Source: Planctomycetota bacterium (lineage in GTDB: Bacteria; Planctomycetota; JAJSAM01; JAJVHW01). Taken from it: a DNA stretch of 56,361 nt. Below the pieces are notes generated by a model. That model saw only the letters and a program-made list of their open reading frames with translations, had not been told where the DNA came from and ran no database searches. This document shows, piece after piece, positions 16,768 to 26,367 of the stretch (its first letter is position 1; every line of letters begins with the position of its first letter). The position numbers were made by a program, and so were the translations under genes. The DNA is taken from contig JAJFFG010000095.1 in assembly GCA_021776825.1 (NCBI GenBank), positions 1-56,361 of the forward strand, read 5' to 3'.

Positions 16768-18734
16768 CGCGCCAGCGGCTCCACGGTCACGCGCTCGATG
16801 CGGTCGTCCACGTCGAGCAGATCGACGACGTCCAGTCCCTCGACCACGCGGCCGAACGCCGTGTAGTGCAGGTCGAGGTGCGGGGCACGCGAGTGCATGA
16901 TGAAGAGTTGGCAGCCACCCGAGTCAGGGTGACCCGAGCGCGGCATGCCGAGCACGCCCCGCTCGTAGACGATGCGCGTCGGCTCGAGGGGCAGCGACAC
17001 GCCGGCCGAGCCCGAGCCGTCGCCGCGCGGGCAGCCGCCTTGGATCACGAAGTCCGGCACGACGCGGTGCCACGTCAGTCCGTCGTAGCCGCCGGCGAGG
17101 GCGTGGGTCAGGACGTGCGCGACGTGGAGCGGGGCCTGCTCGGGATCGAGGCGAAGGCGGATCGCCCCGCGGCTCGTGTGAAGAACCATGTCGATCGGGC
17201 TGCTGGCCTCGACCCAGACATCGGTCTGCTCGACGCCGCGAACCCCGGCACGCCGTGGCTCCGGCGCTTCCATGCCGGCGTACTTCGCCAACGCCTTCTC
17301 CGCCGCCCACGCCACCGAGGGGTTCTCGTCCTCGAGCAGCGCCGTGATGATCCCCCGATCGTCGGGCCGGCCGAGCGTCGCGAGGGCGTCGATCGCACTC
17401 TCGCGCGCGTCCGCGCCCTTCATCCCGAGGAAGCGCCAGGTCACGATCACGATCGCGTCCGCGAGTTCCTCGAGGCCGTTCGCTGCGGCCGTGCCGCACG
17501 CGACCGCCACGACGACCGGATCCTGGTCCTTCTCGATGGCTCGACGCAGCGCCGCCGTGACCGCATCGCCCTGTTTGCCCTCGAGTGAGCCGAGTGCCGT
17601 GTGACGCACGCGAACGTGCGGATCGCTCTCGGCGAGCTCGATCAGCCGCGCGATGGCGGCCTCCTCGGCATCGCCCTCCGCCGCGCCCAGGATGCCGCAG
17701 GCGCTCGCCCGCACGAACTCGGCCTCGTCTGCGAGGAGCGCGTCAACCAGCCCCTGCGCGCGCTTTGCGTCGATCGCGGTCAGTGCGGTCGCGGACTCGG
17801 CCCGCACGGAGACGGAGGGGTCCGTCTTGGCCAGGCGTTCCAGGTCGTCGGCAGCGCCCGCTGCCTTACGCCGCGCGAGCGACTGAGCGGCCGCGGCGCG
17901 GACGTTGAAGTCCTTGTGCGCGAGCGCGGCCAAGAGCGGCGCGACGACGCTCGCGTGGTCGTACGAGGAGAGCGCCCGGCAGACCGCGACCATCACGCGG
18001 GGATCGAGGTCCTTCGCGGCTCCACGCAGCGCCCCGAGTGCCGTCGTCGCGACGGCGGCCGACCACGGGGTCTTCGTCGACTGCGCCAGCCCGAGAGCCG
18101 CCCCGCGACGCACCTCCCAGTCGTCGTCCCTCAGGAGTTTCGAGAGCGCTGGGACGAATCGGGCGTCCTTGACAGCCCGCGCGAGGTGGCCGAACCCCGC
18201 ACGACGCGCGGCGTCCTTCGAGGTCGCGTAGCCGAGCGGAGGCGTGCCGGGATACGCCGTCGGTGCCGGTGAGCCGCGCCAGCGGTAGTACGAGAACATC
18301 GCGCCAGGGGCGGACGGCGGCAGGTCGTCGCGCGCCATCAGGGCGACCAGCACCGCCTCCGCGGATGCGCCCTTCTGGTACCCGAGGCCGAGCGCACCGG
18401 CGTCGACCACGTCGAGCGGGGCATCGGCCGGCAGGCCGCCCATCAGCGCTCCCGGCGCGTCGGGGTCTTGGGTAATCCCCAGGGCGAACGCCGCCTCGGC
18501 GGCGATCGAGGGATCGTCATCGGCCAGGAGCGGGGTCAGTCGGGCGACGGCACCAGGACCGGCAGAGCGACCCAGAGCCCGGATCGCCGTGCGCCGGATG
18601 TCGGGGTTGTCCGCGTTCAGCGCATCGGCCCGCGTGGCAATGGGCCGCGAGTCTCGTCGGGAACTCGTCGTCTGAGCGCAGCCTGCGAGGGCCGCGAGGC
18701 TGAGGACGATGGCGAAGGTCGGGACTCGAGACAT
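16764..18734 (-). CDS. Lipoprotein with HEAT repeats and a C-terminal cyclophilin
   Basis: 656 residues. A type II signal ends at the lipobox LAGC near residue 19, so the protein is exported and lipidated. Residues 40-480 are HEAT/PBS-lyase-like repeats (for example AVRLARLLADDDPSIAAEAA-type helices), and residues 500-656 are a cyclophilin-type peptidyl-prolyl isomerase with LTWHRVVPDFVIQGG, GGCQLFIMHS and a terminal FGRVVEGLDVVD. The role would be folding or quality control of envelope proteins, with the HEAT array presenting clients; this is inferred from the domains. The ATG at 18734 has aggag 9 bases upstream. It heads the minus-strand run and diverges from rpmB. Confidence 0.92.
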   Translation of the reverse strand: MSRVPTFAIVLSLAALAGCAQTTSSRRDSRPIATRADALNADNPDIRRTAIRALGRSAGPGAVARLTPLLADDDPSIAAEAAFALGITQDPDAPGALMGGLPADAPLDVVDAGALGLGYQKGASAEAVLVALMARDDLPPSAPGAMFSYYRWRGSPAPTAYPGTPPLGYATSKDAARRAGFGHLARAVKDARFVPALSKLLRDDDWEVRRGAALGLAQSTKTPWSAAVATTALGALRGAAKDLDPRVMVAVCRALSSYDHASVVAPLLAALAHKDFNVRAAAAQSLARRKAAGAADDLERLAKTDPSVSVRAESATALTAIDAKRAQGLVDALLADEAEFVRASACGILGAAEGDAEEAAIARLIELAESDPHVRVRHTALGSLEGKQGDAVTAALRRAIEKDQDPVVVAVACGTAAANGLEELADAIVIVTWRFLGMKGADARESAIDALATLGRPDDRGIITALLEDENPSVAWAAEKALAKYAGMEAPEPRRAGVRGVEQTDVWVEASSPIDMVLHTSRGAIRLRLDPEQAPLHVAHVLTHALAGGYDGLTWHRVVPDFVIQGGCPRGDGSGSAGVSLPLEPTRIVYERGVLGMPRSGHPDSGGCQLFIMHSRAPHLDLHYTAFGRVVEGLDVVDLLDVDDRIERVTVEPLAR

Positions 18735-18804
18735 CGGCGGGCTCCTGGAGATCGCGGGACGGCCTGGACGGGTGCGGGAGGGCCTTGAAGAGCCCCGTGG
18801 TTCC

Positions 18805-18832
18805 TTGCGGCGCCCGGGACCCGGGGTATTCT
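18805..18832 (+). promoter_or_regulatory. Candidate housekeeping promoter for rpmB
   Basis: ttgcgg (18805-18810) and tattct (18827-18832) are separated by 16 bases, matching four and five positions of the -35 and -10 consensus. They lie about 60 bp before the rpmB ATG in the divergent spacer. Confidence 0.5.
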
Positions 18833-18893
18833 GCGCCGTTCGCCCCCGGGGGGACCCCGGAAGTTCGACGGAACCTGCGAAGAGGATGATCCC

Positions 18894-19127
18894 ATGGCCA
18901 GAGTCTGTGACACCTGCGGCAAGCGCACCGAGGTCGGCAACGCGATCAGCCGGCGTGGTATCACGAAGAAGAAGGGCGGCATCGGCCTTCGCATCACGAG
19001 CCGCACCCGCCGCAAGTTCAAGCCGAACATCCAGAAGGTCCGCGTGCGCACGAACGACGGCAAGACCGTCAAGCGCATGAAGGTCTGCACCCGCTGCATC
19101 AAGGCCGGCAAGGTCCAGAAGGCCTGA
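18894..19127 (+). CDS. rpmB: Large ribosomal subunit protein bL28
   Basis: A basic 77-residue protein with the bL28 pattern: an N-terminal CDTCGK zinc-ribbon half, GNAISRRG, a KFKPNIQKVRV core and a C-terminal CTRC pair. Four cysteines in two C-x2-C pairs mark the zinc-binding (C+) form. It belongs to the 50S subunit. A gagg sequence stands 8 bases before the ATG, and a candidate promoter lies 60 bp upstream. It appears to be transcribed alone; the next gene starts 320 bp later. Confidence 0.97.
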   Translation: MARVCDTCGKRTEVGNAISRRGITKKKGGIGLRITSRTRRKFKPNIQKVRVRTNDGKTVKRMKVCTRCIKAGKVQKA

Positions 19128-19447
19128 CCCGGCTCGCGGCCGCGGCGCACGCGCCTGAGCGGTCCCCTGCGCGAACGACGACGCGCCGATCTCTGTGTTG
19201 CGCCCCCTCGACAACCAGTGAGGGTGCCCTCGCGAGCGCGCCTTGATCTCGGCGCTCTGTCCTCGCTCAGGACGGGCCTCGACGATCGCGAGAGGGTCGC
19301 CGCGGACGAATGAGGCTCGCAGCACATCGCCGCTCGGTGACGGACCGCACACGCCGCGCCCCCGAGCTGGCTCAGGCCTTCGGCCTCGACTTGCGGCACC
19401 GCTCGGCGCGGCGTTCAGCGTGCGCGGCCCTCTAGGATGGCGCCTCG
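19128..19447. other. 320-bp non-coding spacer after rpmB
   Basis: I find no convincing gene or tRNA here. A small stem (aggcc-ttc-ggcct) near 19375 lacks a T tract. A taggat hexamer at 19433-19438 lies 9 bases before the next ATG and could be a -10 box for a leaderless transcript. Confidence 0.6.
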
Positions 19448-21505
19448 ATGCGCGCCGCGTTCGCCGCTCTCCTAGTTGCCCTCCTAGCGGCGACTGCCTG
19501 GGCTGACGGGAAGCTCTTCCAGCCCGCCATCGTTCGCGACGCCCCGCGCACGCCGGAGCAGCGCGCGCTGCTGGCCTTCGACGCGCAGCTCGGCATCGAG
19601 ACGCTCGTCATCGAGACGACGGTCGACCGTGACGGCGGCGCTCCGGCCGACGAGCTCGCGTGGATCGTCCCGCTCCCCGCCAAGCCGAGGATCGAAGCCT
19701 CCACGACAGGGCTCTTCCCGGCGCTGGAGATGTTCTGCGCGCCGGAGATCAGGATGCGGCCCGACGCAACGTGGTTGGTGATCTTGGGCTTCGGCCTCGG
19801 CGGCTGGGCAACCGTCCGCTGGTGGGAGCGGCCATTGCGTCCACTGGCAGCCCTCGGACTCTACTGGGCGACCGTCACGCTCTCGGTGCTCGGCGCGTGC
19901 GCGATGTTCCCGCCGGGCTGCTCGGCCGCGACGATGGGAACGCGGGCGGAGGCAGGCGCTCAGGTGCTCGCGCGTCAGACGGTCGGCGTCTTCGAGACGA
20001 CGACGCTCACCGCCACCGACGCGCCCGCCCTGCGCCGCTGGCTGACCGACAACGGTTTCGCCGCGCCGCCGGCGATCGACCCCGTCGTCGACGACCTCCT
20101 CGAGGAGGGCTGGGTCTTTGTCGCCTCCAAGGTGCGGCCCGACGCGGCGGAGGGTGTGGCACGCCTGCACCCGCTCTCGTTCACGTTTCGAACCGCCGAA
20201 CCCGTCTACCCGATGCGCTTGACTGGCGTCGATGCCGAGCCGCTCGACCTGGCGCTGTTCGTCTGCGGTGAGCAGCGCGCGGAGGCCGACGGCATGACGG
20301 TCACTCACTGCGACGGCAACGCCGACCTCGACGGCTGGACGTTTCACGACGAGTTCGCTCGCCGCGGCGGCGGAGCGCCCGTCGTGACGAAGCTCGTCGG
20401 GACGTTCGACGCCGCGGCGATGACGCGCGACGTCTCGATCCGGTGGACACCATTCGAGCCGGAACGCGCGACGCTGCTTACGTGGCTCGCGGCGGCGCAC
20501 GCCGCAGGGTCACCGGCCGCCATCATCGCCTCCATGGTGCTCCTGATCGCGGCGTTCGTCAGCCGCCGCATCCCGTCGTGCTCCGGATGGCGACCGACCC
20601 GCTTCGACGCTGGGTCGTTCGTCACCGCGCTCGTCATCGGCGGCATCACGTACGGCGTCGCATACGGGAGCGTCGACCGCGTGCCGGCCGACGCCGACGT
20701 CGTCACTCCGGACATGGGCGGACTTCGTGAGTTCCTCGCCGAGCCGCCGGACGCAATTGCCGGCAACCCGCCCGCGATCCGCGCGTGGGCGGCGGCGGCC
20801 ACGGCCGACCTCGAGAACCCGTACACGGGCGGCCCGATCCGCGAGGAGGACTCGCCCGGGAACTGGTGGCTCCGAGAGCGAGACCATCGGATGGAACTCG
20901 TCGTCTGGGAGCCCTGGCGCGTCGGCGAGACGATCGACGTGTCGCGTCGCGACGCGCTGACGGGCACTGTACGCGCGGCAGACGGGACCGCTGTGCCGGG
21001 CGCCGAGATCCGCTTCCGCGAGGCGGACCCGACGGCGGGCGTGTCTCCGGCGACCTGGTTCGGCGCCGATGCGACGGCCCGCACGGATGACGACGGCGCG
21101 TTCACCGCCCACCTGCAAGCGGGACGATCCTGGGACGTGGCCGTCGCCCCGGAGGGCCGCCCGTACGTGCTGATCGAGGACGTCGCCCCCGGTGCCGGCG
21201 CCCTCGACGTCGTCCTTCCCAGCGCCGGGACCTTGCGCGGCCGCGTCGTCGACGCTGACGGACGCCCGGTCCGGAACGTGACCGTCGGCGCGCATCCCGA
21301 GTCGCCCGTCGACGTCTACGAGGAGCGGTTCGTGACCACGGACGCTGAGGGGTTCTTCGTCATCGAAGGCCTCGACGCCGACACGGACGATCTCTGGGTC
21401 ACGCTGCACGTCCACGACGAGCCGGACTGCACAGCGCGCGGCAAGCGTCGCTTCCGCGGCCAGCTACCGGTCGACGAGCCGTTCGAGCTGCGCGTCTCAC
21501 GCTGA
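19448..21505 (+). CDS. DUF2330-type envelope protein with carboxypeptidase-regulatory tail
   Basis: 685 residues. A signal peptide (about 1-19, ending ATAWA) exports the protein. The region to about residue 300 matches the DUF2330 style: GKLFQP, LAWIVPLPAKPRIE, and a conserved block with LEEGWVFVASKV and LHPLSFTFRTAEPVYPMRLTG. Two membrane segments interrupt it near 115-165, and more follow at about 350-375 and 395-415. The last 170 residues are two carboxypeptidase-regulatory-like beta repeats (GTVRAADGTAVPGAEI and GRVVDADGRPVRNVTV). No catalytic residues are recognised and the function is unknown. There is no Shine-Dalgarno; a taggat box sits 9 bases upstream. It is followed at 64 bp by a HEAT protein gene. 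Confidence 0.8.
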   Translation: MRAAFAALLVALLAATAWADGKLFQPAIVRDAPRTPEQRALLAFDAQLGIETLVIETTVDRDGGAPADELAWIVPLPAKPRIEASTTGLFPALEMFCAPEIRMRPDATWLVILGFGLGGWATVRWWERPLRPLAALGLYWATVTLSVLGACAMFPPGCSAATMGTRAEAGAQVLARQTVGVFETTTLTATDAPALRRWLTDNGFAAPPAIDPVVDDLLEEGWVFVASKVRPDAAEGVARLHPLSFTFRTAEPVYPMRLTGVDAEPLDLALFVCGEQRAEADGMTVTHCDGNADLDGWTFHDEFARRGGGAPVVTKLVGTFDAAAMTRDVSIRWTPFEPERATLLTWLAAAHAAGSPAAIIASMVLLIAAFVSRRIPSCSGWRPTRFDAGSFVTALVIGGITYGVAYGSVDRVPADADVVTPDMGGLREFLAEPPDAIAGNPPAIRAWAAAATADLENPYTGGPIREEDSPGNWWLRERDHRMELVVWEPWRVGETIDVSRRDALTGTVRAADGTAVPGAEIRFREADPTAGVSPATWFGADATARTDDDGAFTAHLQAGRSWDVAVAPEGRPYVLIEDVAPGAGALDVVLPSAGTLRGRVVDADGRPVRNVTVGAHPESPVDVYEERFVTTDAEGFFVIEGLDADTDDLWVTLHVHDEPDCTARGKRRFRGQLPVDEPFELRVSR

Positions 21506-21569
21506 CGGCCCCGCTGACGACCGCGACCGGACGCTATGCTGGCCGGGACGTCCACGGAGGTTCTCGGCC

Positions 21570-22835
21570 ATGAAGCGCATGATCCTCGCCCTGACACTGG
21601 GAGCCCCGACACTGGGAGCCCTGCTCCTCGCCACGACCGCACGTGCGGAGAAGCCGGACGTGAGCGGTCGCAAGTGGGCGCGTCAGTGTGTGGTCGCCCT
21701 GAACGACGATGACGCACGGGTGCGGGAGAGTGCGTCGCGCGCGATCGGTGCGCTCGGCACGGACTGGGTACCAGATCTCGTCGCGGCCGCGCTGCGGATC
21801 GACGGCGAGGCGGCGTGGACGGCGTTCGAGCACGCCCTTGCACGCATGGGTCAGTCCGAGGCAGCGTTCGCACTCGCCGGCTGTCGTTCCCGTTGGCCGA
21901 AAGCCTCCGTCGAGCGCCTGACGAGTCTGCAGGACCGGCTCGAGGACACGCGCGTTGTGCTGCCTAGCGAGAACAAGCCGATCGAGAACGAACCGGGCGT
22001 CGAGGCACGCGTGCGGCGCCTGCTCGCCCACCTCGAGACGGCGAACAGTTACTCGTCGATGGACGAAGGCGTGGCAGCCGTCATCGCCATCGGTCGCCCG
22101 GCGATCCCCGCGCTCGTTCGGATCATGCGCGAGGTGCACGGCGTCGACCCGGGCGGAGCCGGCACGATTCGGCGTGGGGCGCAAGACGCTCTGGCCGGGA
22201 TCGTGGACGTCACGGACGTGCCGTTCTTGCGCGAGCTCGTCGTCGACGGGATCGACGACGCTGCTCTGGCCCTGCGCCGGATCGGGGGCGACGCCGCGCG
22301 GGACGCGCTCCTCGCCGCGGTGACCCAGGGCCATGCCTCGCACCTGCTAGTGGATGCGCTGCGGGGGTTCGCGGGAGACCCCGCCGTCCACACGGCGTTG
22401 ATCACGTGGCTCGAAGGACACGGGGAATTCGGGAGCTACGACGTGGGACGTGTCGCGGAGTTCCTCGGCGAGGCGGGAGCGAGGGAGGCCGGCCCGATCT
22501 TGGACCGCCTCCTCGGGATCCCCCTCCGCGACGAGTGCCGCGCGCGCGTCGCCGCGGCGCGGGCACAGCTCGGAGGGAAGAACGGCCTCGCGGTCCTGAT
22601 CGACGTGCTCGGGACGTCGCCCAACAACAATGTGGAGATCCGCGACGGCACCCGACTCCGCGCCGGCAACTCGCTCAACCGCCTCACCGGGAAGGCCTGG
22701 TTCAAGGGCGGGTACGACGATCACTTCTCCGCAATCGGGAACTTCGACGAGGCGGCGCGCCAGTATCGCGAGTGGTGGACGACCGCCGAGTCACGCGTCC
22801 GCTTCGATCTCGTCCGGCGCCGCTGGCTGGACTGA
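21570..22835 (+). CDS. Secreted HEAT-repeat protein
   Basis: 421 residues with a signal peptide (about 1-26, ending TARA) and then HEAT/Armadillo-like helices, clearest near residues 40-75 (VVALNDDDARVRESASRAIG), 165-215 and 240-290. No enzymatic domain is seen, and a scaffold role in the envelope is inferred. A strong ggagg ribosome-binding site lies 11 bases before the ATG. The signal peptide contains a 15-bp in-frame tandem duplication that repeats LGAPT/LGALL. It ends at the edge of the decayed island starting at 22836. Confidence 0.82.
   Translation: MKRMILALTLGAPTLGALLLATTARAEKPDVSGRKWARQCVVALNDDDARVRESASRAIGALGTDWVPDLVAAALRIDGEAAWTAFEHALARMGQSEAAFALAGCRSRWPKASVERLTSLQDRLEDTRVVLPSENKPIENEPGVEARVRRLLAHLETANSYSSMDEGVAAVIAIGRPAIPALVRIMREVHGVDPGGAGTIRRGAQDALAGIVDVTDVPFLRELVVDGIDDAALALRRIGGDAARDALLAAVTQGHASHLLVDALRGFAGDPAVHTALITWLEGHGEFGSYDVGRVAEFLGEAGAREAGPILDRLLGIPLRDECRARVAAARAQLGGKNGLAVLIDVLGTSPNNNVEIRDGTRLRAGNSLNRLTGKAWFKGGYDDHFSAIGNFDEAARQYREWWTTAESRVRFDLVRRRWLD
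21593..21622. repeat. 15-bp tandem duplication in a signal peptide
   Basis: gacactgggagccc is repeated at a 15-bp spacing (last base differs), lengthening the hydrophobic core of the HEAT protein signal peptide by five residues. Confidence 0.85.
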
Positions 22836-22865
22836 CCTGCTGGACAGACCGGATCGACCGGACCC

Positions 22866-22925
22866 GTACCGAGAACGGCGGCGGGCGCGGACCTGCGGCT
22901 CGCCGTTCCACGAGCTGTCGGGGAT
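22866..22925 (-). pseudogene. Fragment resembling the C-terminal tail of the kinase at 27216
   Basis: Read on the minus strand, this stretch encodes PDSSWNGEPQVRARRRSRYG. The kinase at 27216-28352 ends with DGSFKGEPQIRARRRR and more arginines. The DNA of the two segments agrees at most positions over about 60 bp (22868-22925 against 27217-27280). No kinase domain is attached here. It looks like a duplicated or left-behind gene end inside the decayed island. Confidence 0.4.
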
Positions 22926-23072
22926 GGACTGCGAGACACCCTCCACCGTCGCGATCCGGAGTCTGAGACGACGTGGAGCGATCGGACCGCCGAATTGGGC
23001 CCGGCACGGAACGACACTCGCTTCGGTGGACACGCCGCACTCGACAGGGTTGCGCACGGCGGCGCCGATCGT

Positions 23073-23131
23073 GGAACGCCGAACCCGTTCGACTCTCCGG
23101 CTTCGAAGAACCGAACCGGGTTTGGTATCTC
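23073..23131. repeat. Dispersed palindromic repeat, copy A
   Basis: The element begins ggaacgccgaaccc, turns around cggcttcgaag and ends gaaccgggtttggtatctc, so it can fold into a long imperfect hairpin. Copy B at 25500-25559 matches at most positions; copy C at 27179-27198 keeps only the right end. Confidence 0.8.
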
Positions 23132-23177
23132 ACGGGAGTCGCTCGGTCATCAACGCCTCAGGGCAACCGCAGATCCA

Positions 23178-25226
23178 TCACTTCGTCGGGGGGCCGCCGG
23201 GGGACGAGCCGCCGGGAGTCGGCGGGGGCGGGAGGGGATCATCGCCCTGGCGCCGTTGGATGGCATCGCCGGGCGGAAGCGGCATCCAGACGAACGTGTT
23301 CGCCTCCGAGTAGTACGTCACCCAGCCCCACGCCGACCGGGCCTCGTGGCGCATCACATCGCGCGCCGCGGCGATCATGCGGTTCGCGCGCGGACGCAGC
23401 CGGGGGTCGACGTTCGCGAGTACGCGCTCGACGTTGCGCCGCGCTCGGTACTGAGGGAAGCCGAACGGGATCGTCAGGAGGTTGTCCTGTGCGCCCTTCG
23501 GACGCCGCAGGAACGACGGGAGACGCGGTCCGATGCCCCGAGGATCGCGGGCGCGGCCGAACCGCTCCTCATCCTCGGGACCGATGGTCAGCCCATCGTA
23601 GGAATCCAGGCAGTCGCTCATCCGGATCGCAGTGACGTACGTGACGTGGACGTCAGCGGGGTCGGTGTCGTCGGGACGGAATCGTTCCGTCTCCGTGCAG
23701 AAGATCGCGAGGGCGTGGAGATGGAAGGCCGACAGCTCGAACCAGAAGCGCGCGAGACGCAGGTTGGCACGGCCCCGCCGGGAAGCCCGGGGATCGTCGG
23801 CGAGGTCGCGCTCGGCACGTGCGAGCAGCGCCGCCGCATCGTCGTACCGGGGAAGGACGCGGAACAGATTTCTGCCGAGCCGTTCGAACTCGGCGACTCC
23901 TCCGCCGTCCGCGATCCGGTCCACCGGCTTGCGCCGGGCGGCCCAGCGCTTGGCGATCCGGGCGCCAGGCCCCGCGAACCCGAACCAGCTTTCCGCACCG
24001 CCCTGGGAGAATCCGTTCGAGTCGTCCGACCACGGTGTCTTCTCGATCACAAGGTCCATCGCGCGCACGAGCGCGCGCACCGTCGGATCGCGGCGCGACG
24101 ACGCGACCGCGCTCGCGCGCGTCCCGAACTCCGGAGCGAGCGCATCGACGAGCGAGGGATCGCGTGGGCAGTTGTCGAGCCAACGGCCTGCCGGGAACGG
24201 ATAGAAGACGTAGCAGCCGCCCGTGGCGGCGGCGACGCGCGCGAACGGCCAGTGGCCGTACGCGGAGGGGCAGTGCGTATTGACCAGCCGCGCGTTCCCG
24301 ATGCCCCGAAACCACGTGGGGGTTGCGGCGTGGAAACGCAGCGGCGACGCGTTACCGGCCCCAGCGACCTCCCCGACCCGCGCCTCCAGGGCGTCAACGA
24401 TCTCGGCAATCCTCTCCTCGCTCATGCCCTGCTCGCGGAATTGACGCTCTAGCTCCTCGCGCCCGCCGAGATCGGGGACGCCCGGGTCTCCTCGATCGAA
24501 CGCGCTGGGCACAGCCATCGACGGCGCCTGGGGCCGCGACGCCCACGGGACGTCCGGCAGGTCCTGAACCGGGAGGAAGTCGCCGAAGCGCGCTTCTGGT
24601 GCGATCACGACCAGACGCGCGTTCGCCGCACGGAGCACCGACGAGACGGCTTCCTCCTTCCAGTAGTCGCCGACCGGGAGCAGCCGCCGGCGCCACGGCT
24701 CCTCGCCGTCCGCCCACGCCTCCGGCAGAACGTCGCCGGTCACGAGGACGAGCGCCCGTGGACCACTGGGAAGATCCGGGACCAGGCGGCGCATCCACTT
24801 CGTCGCCGGTTCGACGTCCTGGTCCCACCACGTCGACGTCGCGAGCCGGAACTTGACCTGTGCGGCACCCAGTTCCGACGCCGGCCACGACTCGCCGCCG
24901 TCCGTCGATGCCACGCGGAGCGGCATGTCGAAGCGCTCCGCCACCTTGACGACGGCGGGCAGCCACCGTTCGAACTCGTCTGAGAAGTCGTGCTCCTGCC
25001 GAAACTCGTTGCGCCCCGGCGGCGGCGCAAACGTGGCGGCGTCGAAGACGATCAGCGCGCTCTCGGCACCCCTGGCCCGCGCTTCTGAGATCGCGAGCCG
25101 CAGCGCATGCTCGGTCCCAGTCGCGTCTCGCACGTAGCGGAAGGGCTCCGGCTCCGCCGGGGCGGCGCCGGCGATCGCCAGCACAGTCGAGAGGGCAATG
25201 GCTCCGAGGACGGTGGTCGTGCGCAT
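23178..25226 (-). CDS. Secreted protein with a probable von Willebrand factor A-like fold, function unknown
   Basis: 682 residues. A signal peptide (about 1-24, MRTTTVLGAIALSTVLAIAG then APA) precedes alternating beta and alpha segments such as ESALIVFDAATF, GPRALVLVTGDVLPE and ANARLVVIAPEARFG, then WPFARVAAATGGCYVFYPF. That order resembles vWA/Rossmann-like domains in secreted planctomycete proteins, but a clear MIDAS D-x-S-x-S motif is missing. The rest is helical and ends in a Pro/Gly-rich tail. The upstream reading frame lacks coding character, so I use the ATG at 25226. It is the only long intact gene in the island and is flanked on both sides by palindromic repeats. I do not assign a function. 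Confidence 0.75.
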   Translation of the reverse strand: MRTTTVLGAIALSTVLAIAGAAPAEPEPFRYVRDATGTEHALRLAISEARARGAESALIVFDAATFAPPPGRNEFRQEHDFSDEFERWLPAVVKVAERFDMPLRVASTDGGESWPASELGAAQVKFRLATSTWWDQDVEPATKWMRRLVPDLPSGPRALVLVTGDVLPEAWADGEEPWRRRLLPVGDYWKEEAVSSVLRAANARLVVIAPEARFGDFLPVQDLPDVPWASRPQAPSMAVPSAFDRGDPGVPDLGGREELERQFREQGMSEERIAEIVDALEARVGEVAGAGNASPLRFHAATPTWFRGIGNARLVNTHCPSAYGHWPFARVAAATGGCYVFYPFPAGRWLDNCPRDPSLVDALAPEFGTRASAVASSRRDPTVRALVRAMDLVIEKTPWSDDSNGFSQGGAESWFGFAGPGARIAKRWAARRKPVDRIADGGGVAEFERLGRNLFRVLPRYDDAAALLARAERDLADDPRASRRGRANLRLARFWFELSAFHLHALAIFCTETERFRPDDTDPADVHVTYVTAIRMSDCLDSYDGLTIGPEDEERFGRARDPRGIGPRLPSFLRRPKGAQDNLLTIPFGFPQYRARRNVERVLANVDPRLRPRANRMIAAARDVMRHEARSAWGWVTYYSEANTFVWMPLPPGDAIQRRQGDDPLPPPPTPGGSSPGGPPTK

Positions 25227-25499
25227 GGATGTCCGAGTCCGTCGCCGTTCCGGTCGCCGAAGTCGCGACGGCTCACTGAACTCTAGTCCACCTCGACACA
25301 CAGCGCCGAGCTTCGTACGGCGACACCACACACGTTGACGGAATCGGGAGCACAACGACCGCACGCATCACTCTGCTACGGCTTCCGCCGGCGGGGTAGC
25401 GCTCCCGAGGCTGGAAACCTGCGCCACTAGCCCGAGATCGCCGCGCGGCGGGCGGACGTCGGCAATCGGATAGGAGGCGTCGCGTGCTCCGGAGACCCC

Positions 25500-25559
25500 G
25501 GAACACCGAACCCAGCTCGGTTCTTCGGCTTCGAAGAATCGAACCGGGTTCGGTGTCTC
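25500..25559. repeat. Dispersed palindromic repeat, copy B
   Basis: The best-preserved copy: left half accgaaccc...ggttcttcg and right half cgaagaatcgaaccgggt pair through most of their length. It sits in the spacer beyond the 5' end of the secreted-protein gene. Confidence 0.85.
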
Positions 25560-25764
25560 AGACCGCGGCCGCATCGCCAGAACGCTCGAACGCCCCCGTC
25601 CCGGACGATCGGCGCCCAGGCGGTCCTACCTGCCACGCCCCAAGTGGACGCCCGCGGGGCGGCGAGGCAGGCGTTGATGGCATTGGGCAGCACCCGGGGC
25701 TGCTCGGCGAGCCCGGCGACGAAGATCTGCCGTTCTGAAGATCCCGCGTGGGCGCTCCGGTCAC

Positions 25765-25975
25765 TAACCGGATACCCATGCTACCGGGTGGGCGTCGAGA
25801 GCGGCCGGATCGAGCGCGTGCACGACGCACACGGACGATCCCCGCGGATCAGCCCGGACGGGTCGCGTGTGCTCTTCACGCGGGGTGGATTTGGACCCGG
25901 CGGCACTATCGCGGGCCCGCGAGCCGCGATGTCTGGCTCCATGAGACGACGACGGGCGCGTTCGTGCGGCTGACC
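25765..25975 (+). pseudogene. Frameshifted fragment of a tricorn/TolB-like beta-propeller
   Basis: One frame reads RIERVHDAHGRSPRISPDG followed by SRVLFTRGG. The neighbouring frame then continues RRHYRGPASRDVWLHETTTG and AFVRLT. Together they match the SPDG...RGPA.RD.WLYD.ATG..RLT pattern of the N-terminal propeller of tricorn-protease-like proteins. The two halves are out of frame (break near 25885-25900), and neither a start nor the protease part is present. It is a small remnant of a once larger gene. Confidence 0.5.
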
Positions 25976-26367
25976 ACGTGCGGGATACTGTGTCAGGAAC
26001 CGTTCGCCGGTCTATCCCGAACGATCGGTCCCGATCAGTCCACCGTGCATCAGCACGACGGACTCCGATCCAGCGGCCACGCGGGCCGGCAGGGCGAGAG
26101 GGTGGCTGGGCGGCGGGATCGAGCGGCGAACTGCGGTGCGGAGGACGCGCGCGACGAGCGCCTCGTACGCGGGGTTGTCCGCGTGCCGTTGGGCGTGGCG
26201 GCGCAACGCGGCGTGGAGGGTTTGACCTCCTGACTCCGTGTGACGCTACTCGTCCTCGAACCGCGCCAACGCCGCGGCGGCGTACGCGTTCAGGGGGTCT
26301 GGAGGCCCGTGCGGCGTGACGTTCTGACAGGATCCAGATCTACGGGCTTCGGGACGATGAAGACTGT
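25976..26367. other. Unassigned island sequence with gene-end-like scraps
   Basis: On the minus strand a frame ends at 26246 with DPLNAYAAAALARFEDE, which has coding character, and an aggaggt ribosome-binding-like site follows at about 26235-26229. A second minus-strand scrap (26206 downward, NPAYEALVARVLRTAVRR) also looks protein-like. Neither has a recognisable family or a complete frame. I treat them as possible gene remnants. Confidence 0.3.

Larger units (their letters stand above)
22836..23177. other. 342-bp gene-free edge of a decayed island
   Basis: Apart from the kinase-tail-like fragment (22866-22925) and one palindromic repeat copy (23073-23131), nothing recognisable is present. 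It separates two convergent genes. Confidence 0.6.

Noticed and set aside
19128..19447. Possible tRNA or small RNA after rpmB
   Set aside because: I could not form a cloverleaf with a conserved T-loop or anticodon arm, and the only clear stem is 5 bp.
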